From JAOUEA01 sp041287635 (lineage in GTDB: Bacteria > Actinomycetota > UBA4738 > HRBIN12), in NCBI GenBank assembly GCA_041287635.1, contig JBGGNG010000003.1:1-64000 (forward strand): a DNA stretch of 64,000 bases. Reading direction: 5' to 3'. Shown one piece after another: positions 57,903 to 64,000 of this stretch (its first letter is position 1; every line of letters begins with the position of its first letter). Both the position numbers and the translations under genes were made by a program. The notes under the pieces were generated by a model. It saw nothing but the letters and a program-made list of their open reading frames with translations. It was not told the DNA's origin and ran no database searches.

Positions 57903-58904
57903 TCAGACCCCCCACCGCAGACCGGCCGTGTTCACCGGAGCGTCCCAGAGCTTCGTGAAGTCGTCGCTCAGCTTCAGCAGCGTGATCGAGCATCCGGCCA
58001 TCTCGAGCGAGGTGATGTACGAACCGATCAGGTTGCGCGAGATCGTGATTCCCCGGCCCGACAGGAACTTGTTGAGCTCGTTGAAGACCACGTAGAGCTC
58101 GATCAACGGCGTGCCACCCATGCCGTTCACGAACGCCAGCGCTTGGTCGCCCTTGCGGAACGGAAGGTCGTCGACGATCGCGGTCGCCATCATGTCGACG
58201 ATCTCCGACGCCTGCTTCATCTTCATGCGCTCGCGCCCCGGCTCGCCGTGGATGCCCACGCCCATCTCGATCTCGTCGTCGCCGAGCTCGAACGTGGGGG
58301 AGCCTGCGGCCGGCACGGTGCATGAGGTGAGCGCCATACCCATCGAGCGGCCGTTGGCGTTCACCTCTCGGCAGATGTCGGCGACCTCCTTCAGTGGCCG
58401 CTTCTGCTCGGCGGCCGCTCCGGCGATCTTCTCCATCAGCACGGTCGTGCCCACGCCGCGACGCCCCGCCGTGTAGAGCGAGTCCTGCACGGCCACATCG
58501 TCGTCGACGATCACGGACTCGACGTCGGTGCCTTCGGCACGACAGAGCTCCGCCGCCATCTCGAAGTTCATGACGTCGCCGGTGTAGTTCTTCACGATGT
58601 GCACGACGCCGGCTCCGCCGTCGACGGCCTTGGTCGCCGCCTCCATCTGATCAGGGGTGGGCGACGTGAACACCTCGCCAGGACATGCGGCGTCGAGCAT
58701 GCCCATGCCGACGAAGCCACCATGCATCGGTTCGTGTCCGGATCCACCACCCGAGACGAGCGCGACCTTGCCCTGCACGGGCGCGTCGGCCCGCGAGATG
58801 ACGTACGGATCGTAGGACACCTTCACGAGGTCGGGGTGTGCCGCCTCGATACCTTGGAGTTCTTCCCGGACGACGTCCGCCGGGTCGTTGATCAACTTCT
58901 TCAT
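57903..58904 (-). CDS. dhaK: Dihydroxyacetone kinase substrate-binding subunit
   Basis: A 333-residue DhaK protein that holds dihydroxyacetone covalently as a hemiaminal on a histidine. The conserved VSGGGSGHEPMHGGFVG loop, NYTGDVMNFEMA and the active-site His in GVGIHGEPGRE are present. GGAAGCGAGG lies upstream of ATG 58904; the longer frame is only antisense to glpF. It belongs to the PEP-dependent rather than the ATP-dependent type because a separate DhaL and DhaM are encoded. dhaL follows at once. Confidence 0.93.
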   Translation of the reverse strand: MKKLINDPADVVREELQGIEAAHPDLVKVSYDPYVISRADAPVQGKVALVSGGGSGHEPMHGGFVGMGMLDAACPGEVFTSPTPDQMEAATKAVDGGAGVVHIVKNYTGDVMNFEMAAELCRAEGTDVESVIVDDDVAVQDSLYTAGRRGVGTTVLMEKIAGAAAEQKRPLKEVADICREVNANGRSMGMALTSCTVPAAGSPTFELGDDEIEMGVGIHGEPGRERMKMKQASEIVDMMATAIVDDLPFRKGDQALAFVNGMGGTPLIELYVVFNELNKFLSGRGITISRNLIGSYITSLEMAGCSITLLKLSDDFTKLWDAPVNTAGLRWGV

Positions 58905-58969
58905 GCGTGCCTCGCTTCCCGTCGTGGAGGGGCGGCGGGAGGGCTCACGGGCCCTCCCGCCGGCCGTCT

Positions 58970-59698
58970 CTAGCCGAAGATCGCGTCGGCCGCCAGCGCC
59001 CCGAGCACGCCGCCCACGATCGGGCCGACGACCGGGATCCACGAGTAAGCCCAGTCGGAGCTCCCCTTGCCGGCGATCGGCAGGATCGCGTGCATGATGC
59101 GAGGTCCGAGGTCGCGAGCCGGGTTGATCGCGTAGCCGGTCGGGCCACCCAACGCCATGCCGATCACGAGGACCAGCAGGCCCACGGGCAGGGCACCGGT
59201 CGCGAGGGCGCCGGACAACGCCTCCTCGCCGATCGCGAGCCCCGAGATCGACAGGATGCCGAAGACCAGCACGAACGTGCCGATGATCTCGGTGATCAAG
59301 TTGGCGGGGGTGTTGCGGATCGCCGGACCGGTCGAGAACACCGCGAGCTTGAGCCCGGCGTCGTCCGTCTCGCTCCAGTGCGCCAGGTAGGCGAGGTACA
59401 CGAGGGTGGCGCCGATGAACGCGCCGACGAACTGGCCGGCGATCGCGGTCGGCACGTCTTCCCAGGGGAAGGCGTCGATCGACGCGAGGCCGACCGTCAC
59501 CGCGGGGTTGAGGTGCGCGACGCCCCCCTCGACCGCAAGGCTACCGAGCACGCCGACGAACACGGCCATCGCCCAGGCCCAGGTGATGACCACCCATCCC
59601 GAGTTCTGCGCTTTCGACTTGTTGAGGAGCACACCGGCCACGACGCCGTCACCGAGCAAGACGAGCAACGCCGTACCGACCACCTCTCCGAGGAACAT
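58970..59698 (-). CDS. glpF: Glycerol uptake facilitator (aquaglyceroporin)
   Basis: A 242-residue MIP-family channel. Both pore motifs are present: HLNPAVT in the first half and the aquaglyceroporin-style INPARDLGPR in the second; the NPARD form fits glycerol rather than pure water channels. Six helices plus two half-helices are expected. ATG 59698 is chosen; GTG 59710 is possible. It is the first gene of the glycerol/dihydroxyacetone run and divergent from dhaL2-iclR. A TTGACA-like -35 with an inverted repeat between the promoter elements lies upstream. Confidence 0.93.
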   Translation of the reverse strand: MFLGEVVGTALLVLLGDGVVAGVLLNKSKAQNSGWVVITWAWAMAVFVGVLGSLAVEGGVAHLNPAVTVGLASIDAFPWEDVPTAIAGQFVGAFIGATLVYLAYLAHWSETDDAGLKLAVFSTGPAIRNTPANLITEIIGTFVLVFGILSISGLAIGEEALSGALATGALPVGLLVLVIGMALGGPTGYAINPARDLGPRIMHAILPIAGKGSSDWAYSWIPVVGPIVGGVLGALAADAIFG

Positions 59699-59752
59699 CT
59701 GAGCGACCACCCCCTCCGTAGCGGGCCCCACCGTCGGGACCGTGTCGACTCG

Positions 59753-59781
59753 AGCCAACTCGGTTCGTAACGAGATGTCAA
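59753..59781 (-). promoter_or_regulatory. Promoter of the glycerol operon with operator-like repeat
   Basis: On the minus strand, TTGACA (59781-59776) and TTGGCT (59758-59753) are spaced 17 bp. Between them lies TCGTAACGA on the plus strand (59765-59773), a 9-bp palindrome. The -10 is a poor match. Repression by the adjacent IclR protein at this dyad is inferred. Confidence 0.45.
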
Positions 59782-59805
59782 TAGTCTTGTGACGCCGAAG
59801 CCATC

Positions 59806-59840
59806 TCGACAAGGCCATCCATCGTTCGGTATCGTCGAAC
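59806..59840 (+). promoter_or_regulatory. dhaL2-iclR promoter with overlapping inverted repeat
   Basis: TCGACA (59806-59811) and TATCGT (59830-59835) are spaced 18 bp. The repeat GTTCG-7 nt-CGAAC (59824-59840) brackets the -10. The half-site GTTCG recurs at the glpF promoter. This fits autoregulation by the IclR gene product, an inference. Confidence 0.45.
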
Positions 59841-59880
59841 AGCCACGCACTGGAAGTTGACATGGCCTGGAGGTGGTTCG

Positions 59881-60570
59881 ATGGTTGCGGCGGTGACCGA
59901 ACGGGCTGACAACGCTCGCGAGAGGGTGTTCGACGTGTACGACGCCACCATGATCCGCCGTTGGGTGCGCGGGTCCGCCGACGAGGTCGCGGCGAACCGA
60001 GACTTCCTGACCCAACTCGATGCGGCCATCGGAGACGCCGACCACGGGATCAACATGGATCGCGGATTCTCGGCCGCCGTGACCGATCTCGACGCTACCT
60101 CCGACCTGCCCGCAGGCGAGCTGTTGATCCGGGTCGGGGGCACCCTGATCTATCGCGTCGGGGGCGCCGCCGGGCCGCTCTTCGGCACCTGCCTTCGCCG
60201 AGCGGGGGAGGCGTTGGGCGACGCCGAGTCGTTCGACGCCGAGGGCCTGTGGAAGGCGTTGCGATCCGGTCTCGACGGCATCCAGGGGCTCGGCGCGGCG
60301 GAGGAAGGCGACAAGACGATCGTCGATGCTTACGCACCCGCGCTCGTGGCGTTCGAGCGGGAGCTGCGGGGGGGCGGCGACGGGGCCTCGGCGTCACGCA
60401 AGGCGGCCGAGGCCGCACGCGAGGGCATGCGTGCGACGGTGCCGATGCAGGCGCGGAAGGGCCGCGCCTCGTACCTGGGACCGAGGAGCGTGGGGCATCA
60501 GGATCCGGGGGCCACCTCGACCTCCTACCTGTTCGCGGCGCTCGCTCGGTCGTTGGACGGCGGTCGTTGA
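59881..60570 (+). CDS. Dihydroxyacetone kinase nucleotide subunit, second copy (DhaL2)
   Basis: A 229-residue DhaL paralogue. It retains AAIGDADHGINMDRGF, GGAAGPLFG, EEGDKTIVDAY and YLGPRSVGHQDPGAT, so nucleotide and magnesium sites look intact. GGAGGTGG lies 6 nt before ATG 59881. Unlike the 57182 copy it has no dhaK next to it; it is paired with an IclR regulator and reads away from glpF. In other bacteria DhaL can also serve as a co-regulator of the dha genes; a sensor role with IclR is a plausible but unproved alternative. Confidence 0.88.
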   Translation: MVAAVTERADNARERVFDVYDATMIRRWVRGSADEVAANRDFLTQLDAAIGDADHGINMDRGFSAAVTDLDATSDLPAGELLIRVGGTLIYRVGGAAGPLFGTCLRRAGEALGDAESFDAEGLWKALRSGLDGIQGLGAAEEGDKTIVDAYAPALVAFERELRGGGDGASASRKAAEAAREGMRATVPMQARKGRASYLGPRSVGHQDPGATSTSYLFAALARSLDGGR

Positions 60571-60593
60571 CCGGGCCGGCACCGCGCAAGGGC

Positions 60594-61379
60594 ATGATCC
60601 AGTCCGTCGAGCGAGCTTCCCGGATCCTCAAGGTGCTCGGCACGGGCACCTCACGGATGGGCGTCACCGAGATCGCCGATCGGCTCGGGCTCGCCAAGGG
60701 AACGGCCTACGGGCTGTTGCGGACCCTCGAGGCCCAGGAGCTCGTCGAACAGGACCCCGAGACCGACAAGTACCGGCTCGGACCGGCGATGCTGCAGCTC
60801 GGCAACGCATTCCTCGACAACCACGAGCTCCGTGCGCGCTCGTTGCTATGGGCGGACTCGCTCGCCTCGCGAACCGGCGACGCCGTGCGGGTCGGGGTGC
60901 TGCACGGGACGAACGTGCTGATCGTGCACCACGTGTTCCGCCCGGACAACTCGGTGCAGATCCTCGAGGTGGGGGCGTCGATACCGTGGCACGCATGCGC
61001 CCTCGGCAAGGCCATCGTCGCCTTCCTCCCCGAGCCGTCGCGCCGCGCCCTGCTCGGGCTCGAGCTGGCGCCGCTCACCGGCCGGACGGTGACCGACCCG
61101 GCCGTCCTCGAGGAGGTGCTCGTCGCGGTCGCCGCGGAGGGCACCGCACTCGAGGACGAGGAGGCGATCGTCGGGGAAGCGGAGATCGCCGCGCCGGTCT
61201 TCGACGACCGTGGTCATTCCGTGGGAGCGATCGGCGTCGTCGGCCCGGTCGAGCGACTCCTGCCCGAGGGCCGGCAGGCCGCCGCGGTGATCGCGGCGGT
61301 GCGCGACACGTCGCGAGGCCTCTCCCGCGACATGGGCGCCGGACGCGTCGGCGCGCGGAGCGGCGCAACGCGTCGGTGA
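60594..61379 (+). CDS. IclR-family transcriptional regulator
   Basis: A 261-residue regulator. The N-terminal winged helix (about 1-65: IQSVERASRILKVL, GVTEIADRLGLAKGTAYGLLRTL) is followed by the IclR ligand domain (about 80-250), with PWHACALGKAIVAFLP and a late GHSVGAIGVVGP. ATG 60594 is used here; a TTG at 60567, overlapping the dhaL2 stop, could also start it. It is the likely controller of the divergent glycerol operon and of itself. Its ligand could be glycerol, G3P or dihydroxyacetone, which sequence cannot settle. Confidence 0.87.
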   Translation: MIQSVERASRILKVLGTGTSRMGVTEIADRLGLAKGTAYGLLRTLEAQELVEQDPETDKYRLGPAMLQLGNAFLDNHELRARSLLWADSLASRTGDAVRVGVLHGTNVLIVHHVFRPDNSVQILEVGASIPWHACALGKAIVAFLPEPSRRALLGLELAPLTGRTVTDPAVLEEVLVAVAAEGTALEDEEAIVGEAEIAAPVFDDRGHSVGAIGVVGPVERLLPEGRQAAAVIAAVRDTSRGLSRDMGAGRVGARSGATRR

Positions 61380-61405
61380 TCGTCGGCCGGGATCTCGGTC
61401 GGCGA

Positions 61406-61411
61406 TAGGCT
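61406..61411 (+). promoter_or_regulatory. Leaderless -10 hexamer for FMN oxidase gene
   Basis: TAGGCT is 6 nt before ATG 61418. Confidence 0.45.
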
Positions 61412-61417
61412 CATTCC

Positions 61418-62443
61418 ATGAGCGAGGCCCCGCGATACGTCACCGTCGAGGACTACCTCCCGGTCGCGCGTGCGACGGTCTCATCCGACGTCTGGGACTA
61501 CTACGAGGGTGGTGCCGGCGACGAGTGGACGCTCGCGGAGAACCGCAAGGCGTTCGATCGGTGGATGCTGCGCCCCCGGTTCCTGCGGGGTGCGGGTTCG
61601 CCCGACACCTCGACGGCCATGCTCGGTGCGCCGCTGCGGTTCCCGGTCGCGGTGGCGCCGTGGGCGTACCAGCGGCTGGCACATCCCGACGGGGAGCTCG
61701 CCACCGCGCGGGCAGCCGCCGCCGCAGGCACGCTGATGGTCGTGTCCTCGACCACCGAGTCCTTCCTCGAGGAGGTCGCGACCGCGAGCGAGGGGCCGAA
61801 GTGGTGGCAGCTCTACGTGGCGCAGGACCGAGGGTTCACCGAGGCGATGCTCGAGCGCGTGGTCTCGGCGGGGTATGCGGCGATCTGCTGGACCGTCGAC
61901 TTCCCGGTGAGCGGTCTGCGTCACCGCGACACGCGGAGCGGATTCGTGATGCCGATCGGCATCGGGGCGAGTGACTACCTGTTCGACGCCTCCCTCACCT
62001 GGGACGACCTGGGCTGGATCAAGGATCGCGCGCCCGGTCTACCCGTGGTGGTGAAGGGCCTCCTCACGGCCGAGGACGCCGAGCTCGCGGTTCAGGCCGG
62101 CGCCGATGCGATCGTCGTCTCGAACCACGGCGGACGCCAGCTCGACCGGTCGCCTGCGGGGCTCGACGCATTGCCCGAGGTGGCGGCGCAGGTCTCAGGG
62201 AGGGTGCCGGTGCTGGCGGACGGCGGCGTTCGGCGTGGCACCGACGTTCTGACAGCGCTGGCCCTCGGGGCATCGGTGGTGCTCGTCGGGCGTCCGACGA
62301 TCTGGGGCCTCGCCGCCGAAGGGGAGAGGGGCGTCACCGGCGTGCTCGAGATCCTGCGCGCAGAGTTCGAGAACGCGATGGCGCTCACCGGATGCCGCTC
62401 AGTCGATGAGATCGGTCCAGCGCTCGTGGCGCCCGCACCGTAG
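61418..62443 (+). CDS. FMN-dependent alpha-hydroxy-acid oxidizing enzyme
   Basis: A 341-residue TIM-barrel flavoenzyme of the lactate/glycolate oxidase family. The active site is in SNHGGRQLDRSP, with the catalytic His and the Arg. FMN-binding features include the YYEGGAGDEWTLAEN segment near the start, PVAVAPWAYQRLAHPDGE and the phosphate-binding DGGVRRGTDVLTALALGA. It would oxidise a 2-hydroxy acid, reducing oxygen or quinone. TAGGCT lies 6 nt before ATG 61418. Separating lactate oxidase, glycolate oxidase and L-lactate dehydrogenase is not possible from sequence here. Confidence 0.88.
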   Translation: MSEAPRYVTVEDYLPVARATVSSDVWDYYEGGAGDEWTLAENRKAFDRWMLRPRFLRGAGSPDTSTAMLGAPLRFPVAVAPWAYQRLAHPDGELATARAAAAAGTLMVVSSTTESFLEEVATASEGPKWWQLYVAQDRGFTEAMLERVVSAGYAAICWTVDFPVSGLRHRDTRSGFVMPIGIGASDYLFDASLTWDDLGWIKDRAPGLPVVVKGLLTAEDAELAVQAGADAIVVSNHGGRQLDRSPAGLDALPEVAAQVSGRVPVLADGGVRRGTDVLTALALGASVVLVGRPTIWGLAAEGERGVTGVLEILRAEFENAMALTGCRSVDEIGPALVAPAP

Positions 62444-62481
62444 TCGGGCGGTCCCGAAGCGCGGTCTGGGACCATCTGGAC

Positions 62482-63312
62482 ATGAGCGGATACGACCTGC
62501 ACACCCACTCCACCTTCAGCGACGGCACGGAGACGCCCACCCACAACGTGAAGCTCGCGGTCGAGCGCGGGCTGGACGGCCTCGGCGTCACGGACCACGA
62601 CACGTTCGCCGGCCTCGACGAAGCGGCCACGGCCGCCGATGGCGCCGACCTCGACATCGTGCCCGGCATCGAGTTCTCGGCCGAGTACGACGGGGCCAGC
62701 CTGCACGTGCTCGGATACTGGGTCGACCCCGCCCACGGACCGCTGCAGGAAGAGCTGAAGCGGCTGACCGACACCCGGTTCCGCCGCGGCGAGATGATGA
62801 TCGAGAAGCTGCAGGAAGCTGGGTACGAGATCTCGTTCGACGACGTCCGGCGCATCGCCGGCGACGACCTGATCGCCCGACCCCACGTCGCGCAGGCCAT
62901 GGTCGAAGCGGGCATCGTCGGGACCGAGAAGGAGGCGTTCGATCGCTACATCGCCGACGGCGGCGCCGCCTACGTGCCCAAGCACGCGCTGGACCCGGTC
63001 GATGCGCTGCGGCTGATCGGGGACGCGGGGGGAGTGTGCGTGCTCGCCCACCCGGCGATGTGGAAGGGCAACGGCTCGGTGCCCGATGCGCTGATCGAGC
63101 GGATGGCCGAGGGTGGCATGGTGGGGCTCGAGGTCGACCATCCCGATCACGACGATGCCACCCGGGCCTACTACCGAGCGATGGCCGAGCGACTCGACCT
63201 AGTGCCGACGGGGTCGAGCGACTGCCACGGCGCTCGGTACGACTTCCGGCTCGGATGCAACACGACCCCCGCCGAGCTCGTCGACGAGCTGAAGCGGCGC
63301 GCGGGTCGATAG
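62482..63312 (+). CDS. PHP-domain phosphoesterase
   Basis: A 276-residue polymerase-and-histidinol-phosphatase-type protein. The metal-site motifs DLHTHSTFSDGT, VTDHDTFAG, PGIEFSAEY, AHPAMW and SSDCHG are present in order. Its size and motif order match the YciV/RNase AM family (3',5'-nucleoside bisphosphate phosphatase and 5'-end RNA trimming). It starts at ATG 62482, 38 nt after the FMN oxidase. The precise substrate is inferred only at family level. Confidence 0.85.
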   Translation: MSGYDLHTHSTFSDGTETPTHNVKLAVERGLDGLGVTDHDTFAGLDEAATAADGADLDIVPGIEFSAEYDGASLHVLGYWVDPAHGPLQEELKRLTDTRFRRGEMMIEKLQEAGYEISFDDVRRIAGDDLIARPHVAQAMVEAGIVGTEKEAFDRYIADGGAAYVPKHALDPVDALRLIGDAGGVCVLAHPAMWKGNGSVPDALIERMAEGGMVGLEVDHPDHDDATRAYYRAMAERLDLVPTGSSDCHGARYDFRLGCNTTPAELVDELKRRAGR

Positions 63313-63342
63313 GCGTCGGGTCCCGGCCGGCTCGCGGGTGGC

Positions 63343-63348
63343 TACGAT
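63343..63348 (+). promoter_or_regulatory. Leaderless -10 hexamer for HAD gene
   Basis: TACGAT is 7 nt before GTG 63356. Confidence 0.45.
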
Positions 63349-63355
63349 GCGAACC

Positions 63356-64000
63356 GTGACTCGCGCTGCCCTGGAGATGGTGTTCTTCGACATCGGCGGC
63401 GTGATGTACGACGACTCGATCTACGCGCGTTCGTGGATGAAGGCGCTGCGCGAGTCGGGGGCGTCGTTCACCGACGAGGAGTTCGACGCTGAGTACGCTG
63501 CCGCGCGGGCAGCACAATCGGAGTCGTTCCGACGCCGGCTCACCGCACGATTCCTGGGATCGGTCGACGACCTCGGGACCGTGGAGGCCCGCGCCGCGCG
63601 CTACTGGGCGTATCCGCCGACGGCCCTCTACCCCGATGTCGTGCCCTGCCTCGAGGCGCTCGAGGGTCGTTTCCGGCTCGGGGTGATCGCGAACCAGCCC
63701 AGCTCGGTGCGCCAGGCGATGGCTCGCGACGGACTCACGCGGTTCTTCGAGGTCTGGGGGGTGAGCGACGACCTCGGGTTGCAGAAACCCGACCCGAAGC
63801 TCTTCTCGCACGTGCTCCATACGGCGGGCGTGTCACCGGCGGCCACCGTGATGCTCGGCGACCGTCTCGACTACGACGTCCGCCCGGCGAAGGCTGCAGG
63901 CATGCACGCGGTGTGGGTGCTGCGCGGCGAGGCCCCCGACGAGCCCACCCCCGCGCAGCTCGCGCAGGCCGATGCGTCGATCGACGATCTCGGTGAGGTT
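63356..64000 (+). CDS. HAD-superfamily hydrolase (3' end beyond window)
   Basis: At least 215 residues of a haloacid-dehalogenase-like hydrolase; the stop is outside. The nucleophile strand is MVFFDIGGVMYDD: Asp nucleophile followed by Gly rather than Asp two residues on, as in the YihX-like subgroup. Motif II is GVIANQPSS-like, motif III has LQKPDPKLF and motif IV GDRLDYDVRPAKAAG. GTG 63356 is supported by TACGAT 7 nt upstream. Substrate unknown. Confidence 0.85.
   Translation, partial: MTRAALEMVFFDIGGVMYDDSIYARSWMKALRESGASFTDEEFDAEYAAARAAQSESFRRRLTARFLGSVDDLGTVEARAARYWAYPPTALYPDVVPCLEALEGRFRLGVIANQPSSVRQAMARDGLTRFFEVWGVSDDLGLQKPDPKLFSHVLHTAGVSPAATVMLGDRLDYDVRPAKAAGMHAVWVLRGEAPDEPTPAQLAQADASIDDLGEV

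Noticed and set aside
57903..58904. Longer N-terminal extension of dhaK to about 59042
   Set aside because: The extra 46 residues are Arg/Gly-rich and antisense to glpF; ATG 58904 starts the conserved domain.
1..64000. Search for CRISPR arrays, insertion sequences, prophage, tRNA and rRNA genes
   Set aside because: No periodic repeats with spacers, transposase or integrase motifs, or recognisable structural RNA genes were seen by eye; a covariance-model scan would be decisive.

Overview
This window is GC-rich, tightly packed bacterial chromosome with many GTG starts and many 1-16 nt gene overlaps (ATGA, GTGA). It encodes F420-linked oxidoreductases (an FrhB-like protein and a luciferase-like enzyme), CBS/cystathionine-lyase transsulfuration, a ZAS anti-sigma factor, a SufR/Rv1460-like regulator and many apparently leaderless promoters. 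Together these point to a free-living actinomycetote. It is probably from a deep-branching class (Acidimicrobiia, Thermoleophilia or Nitriliruptoria-like), but I cannot place it more closely from sequence alone. I saw no rRNA, tRNA, CRISPR array, insertion sequence or phage genes. No gene-free stretch exceeds 300 bases; the largest gap is about 226 bp (12902-13127), where I see little beyond possible leader sequence.

Layout. 1-2285: a multi-PAS histidine kinase cut by the window edge. 2.4-8.7 kb: FrhB-like protein, a cupredoxin lipoprotein, an A-type Fe-S carrier, an M20 deacylase and Nudix hydrolase sharing a 20-bp divergent start region, CoA-binding and DUF4177-like proteins, a glucose/sorbosone dehydrogenase-like protein and a VOC protein. 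12.9 down to 8.75 kb (minus): a cysteine operon with cystathionine beta-synthase, a DUF429 protein, cystathionine gamma-lyase/synthase and a methyltransferase. 13.1-15.3 kb: a convergent pair of response regulators, one with a GGDDF and one with an EAL output domain. 15.5-20.6 kb: histidine degradation (hutU, peptidase E-like, hutH; hutI convergent). 21.1-24.5 kb: a TPP-riboswitch operon with thiamine pyrophosphokinase and ThiB/ThiP but no ThiQ. 24.5-36.6 kb: mixed metabolism and envelope genes including pepA, a PIG-L deacetylase, a second cupredoxin, a divergent RlmJ homologue, CPBP protease, PAP2 phosphatase and lgt. 36.6-38.5 kb: mrp facing a SufR-like regulator across a palindrome. 38.6-47.3 kb: pilT, a third cupredoxin, two ECF sigma/anti-sigma pairs flanking an NfeD-slipin operon, a luciferase-like oxidoreductase and a zinc-ribbon/AT-hook protein.

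59.7 down to about 47.4 kb (minus) is the most interesting region: a glycerol/dihydroxyacetone gene run, glpF, dhaK, dhaL, glpK, a small acidic repeat protein, glpA, SdhB/C/D-like genes, a DhaM-HPr-EI fusion, then pgsA, an epimerase and glpX. GlpA is fused by overlapping reading frames to a succinate-dehydrogenase-type iron-sulfur protein and two membrane anchors, with no SdhA and no GlpB/GlpC. This suggests a hybrid GlpA-SdhBCD glycerol-3-phosphate:quinone oxidoreductase. A divergent dhaL2-iclR pair shares a promoter region with glpF and is the likely local regulator. 61.4-64 kb: an FMN alpha-hydroxy-acid oxidase, a PHP phosphoesterase and a HAD hydrolase cut by the window edge.

A TAnnnT hexamer lies 6-8 nt before many start codons, which suggests leaderless transcription. 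I used this to choose several starts. In the glycerol region, the genes imply uptake by GlpF, phosphorylation by GlpK or (for dihydroxyacetone) by DhaK/DhaL/DhaM-EI, oxidation of glycerol 3-phosphate into the quinone pool, and use of the products by PgsA (phospholipid) and GlpX (gluconeogenesis).
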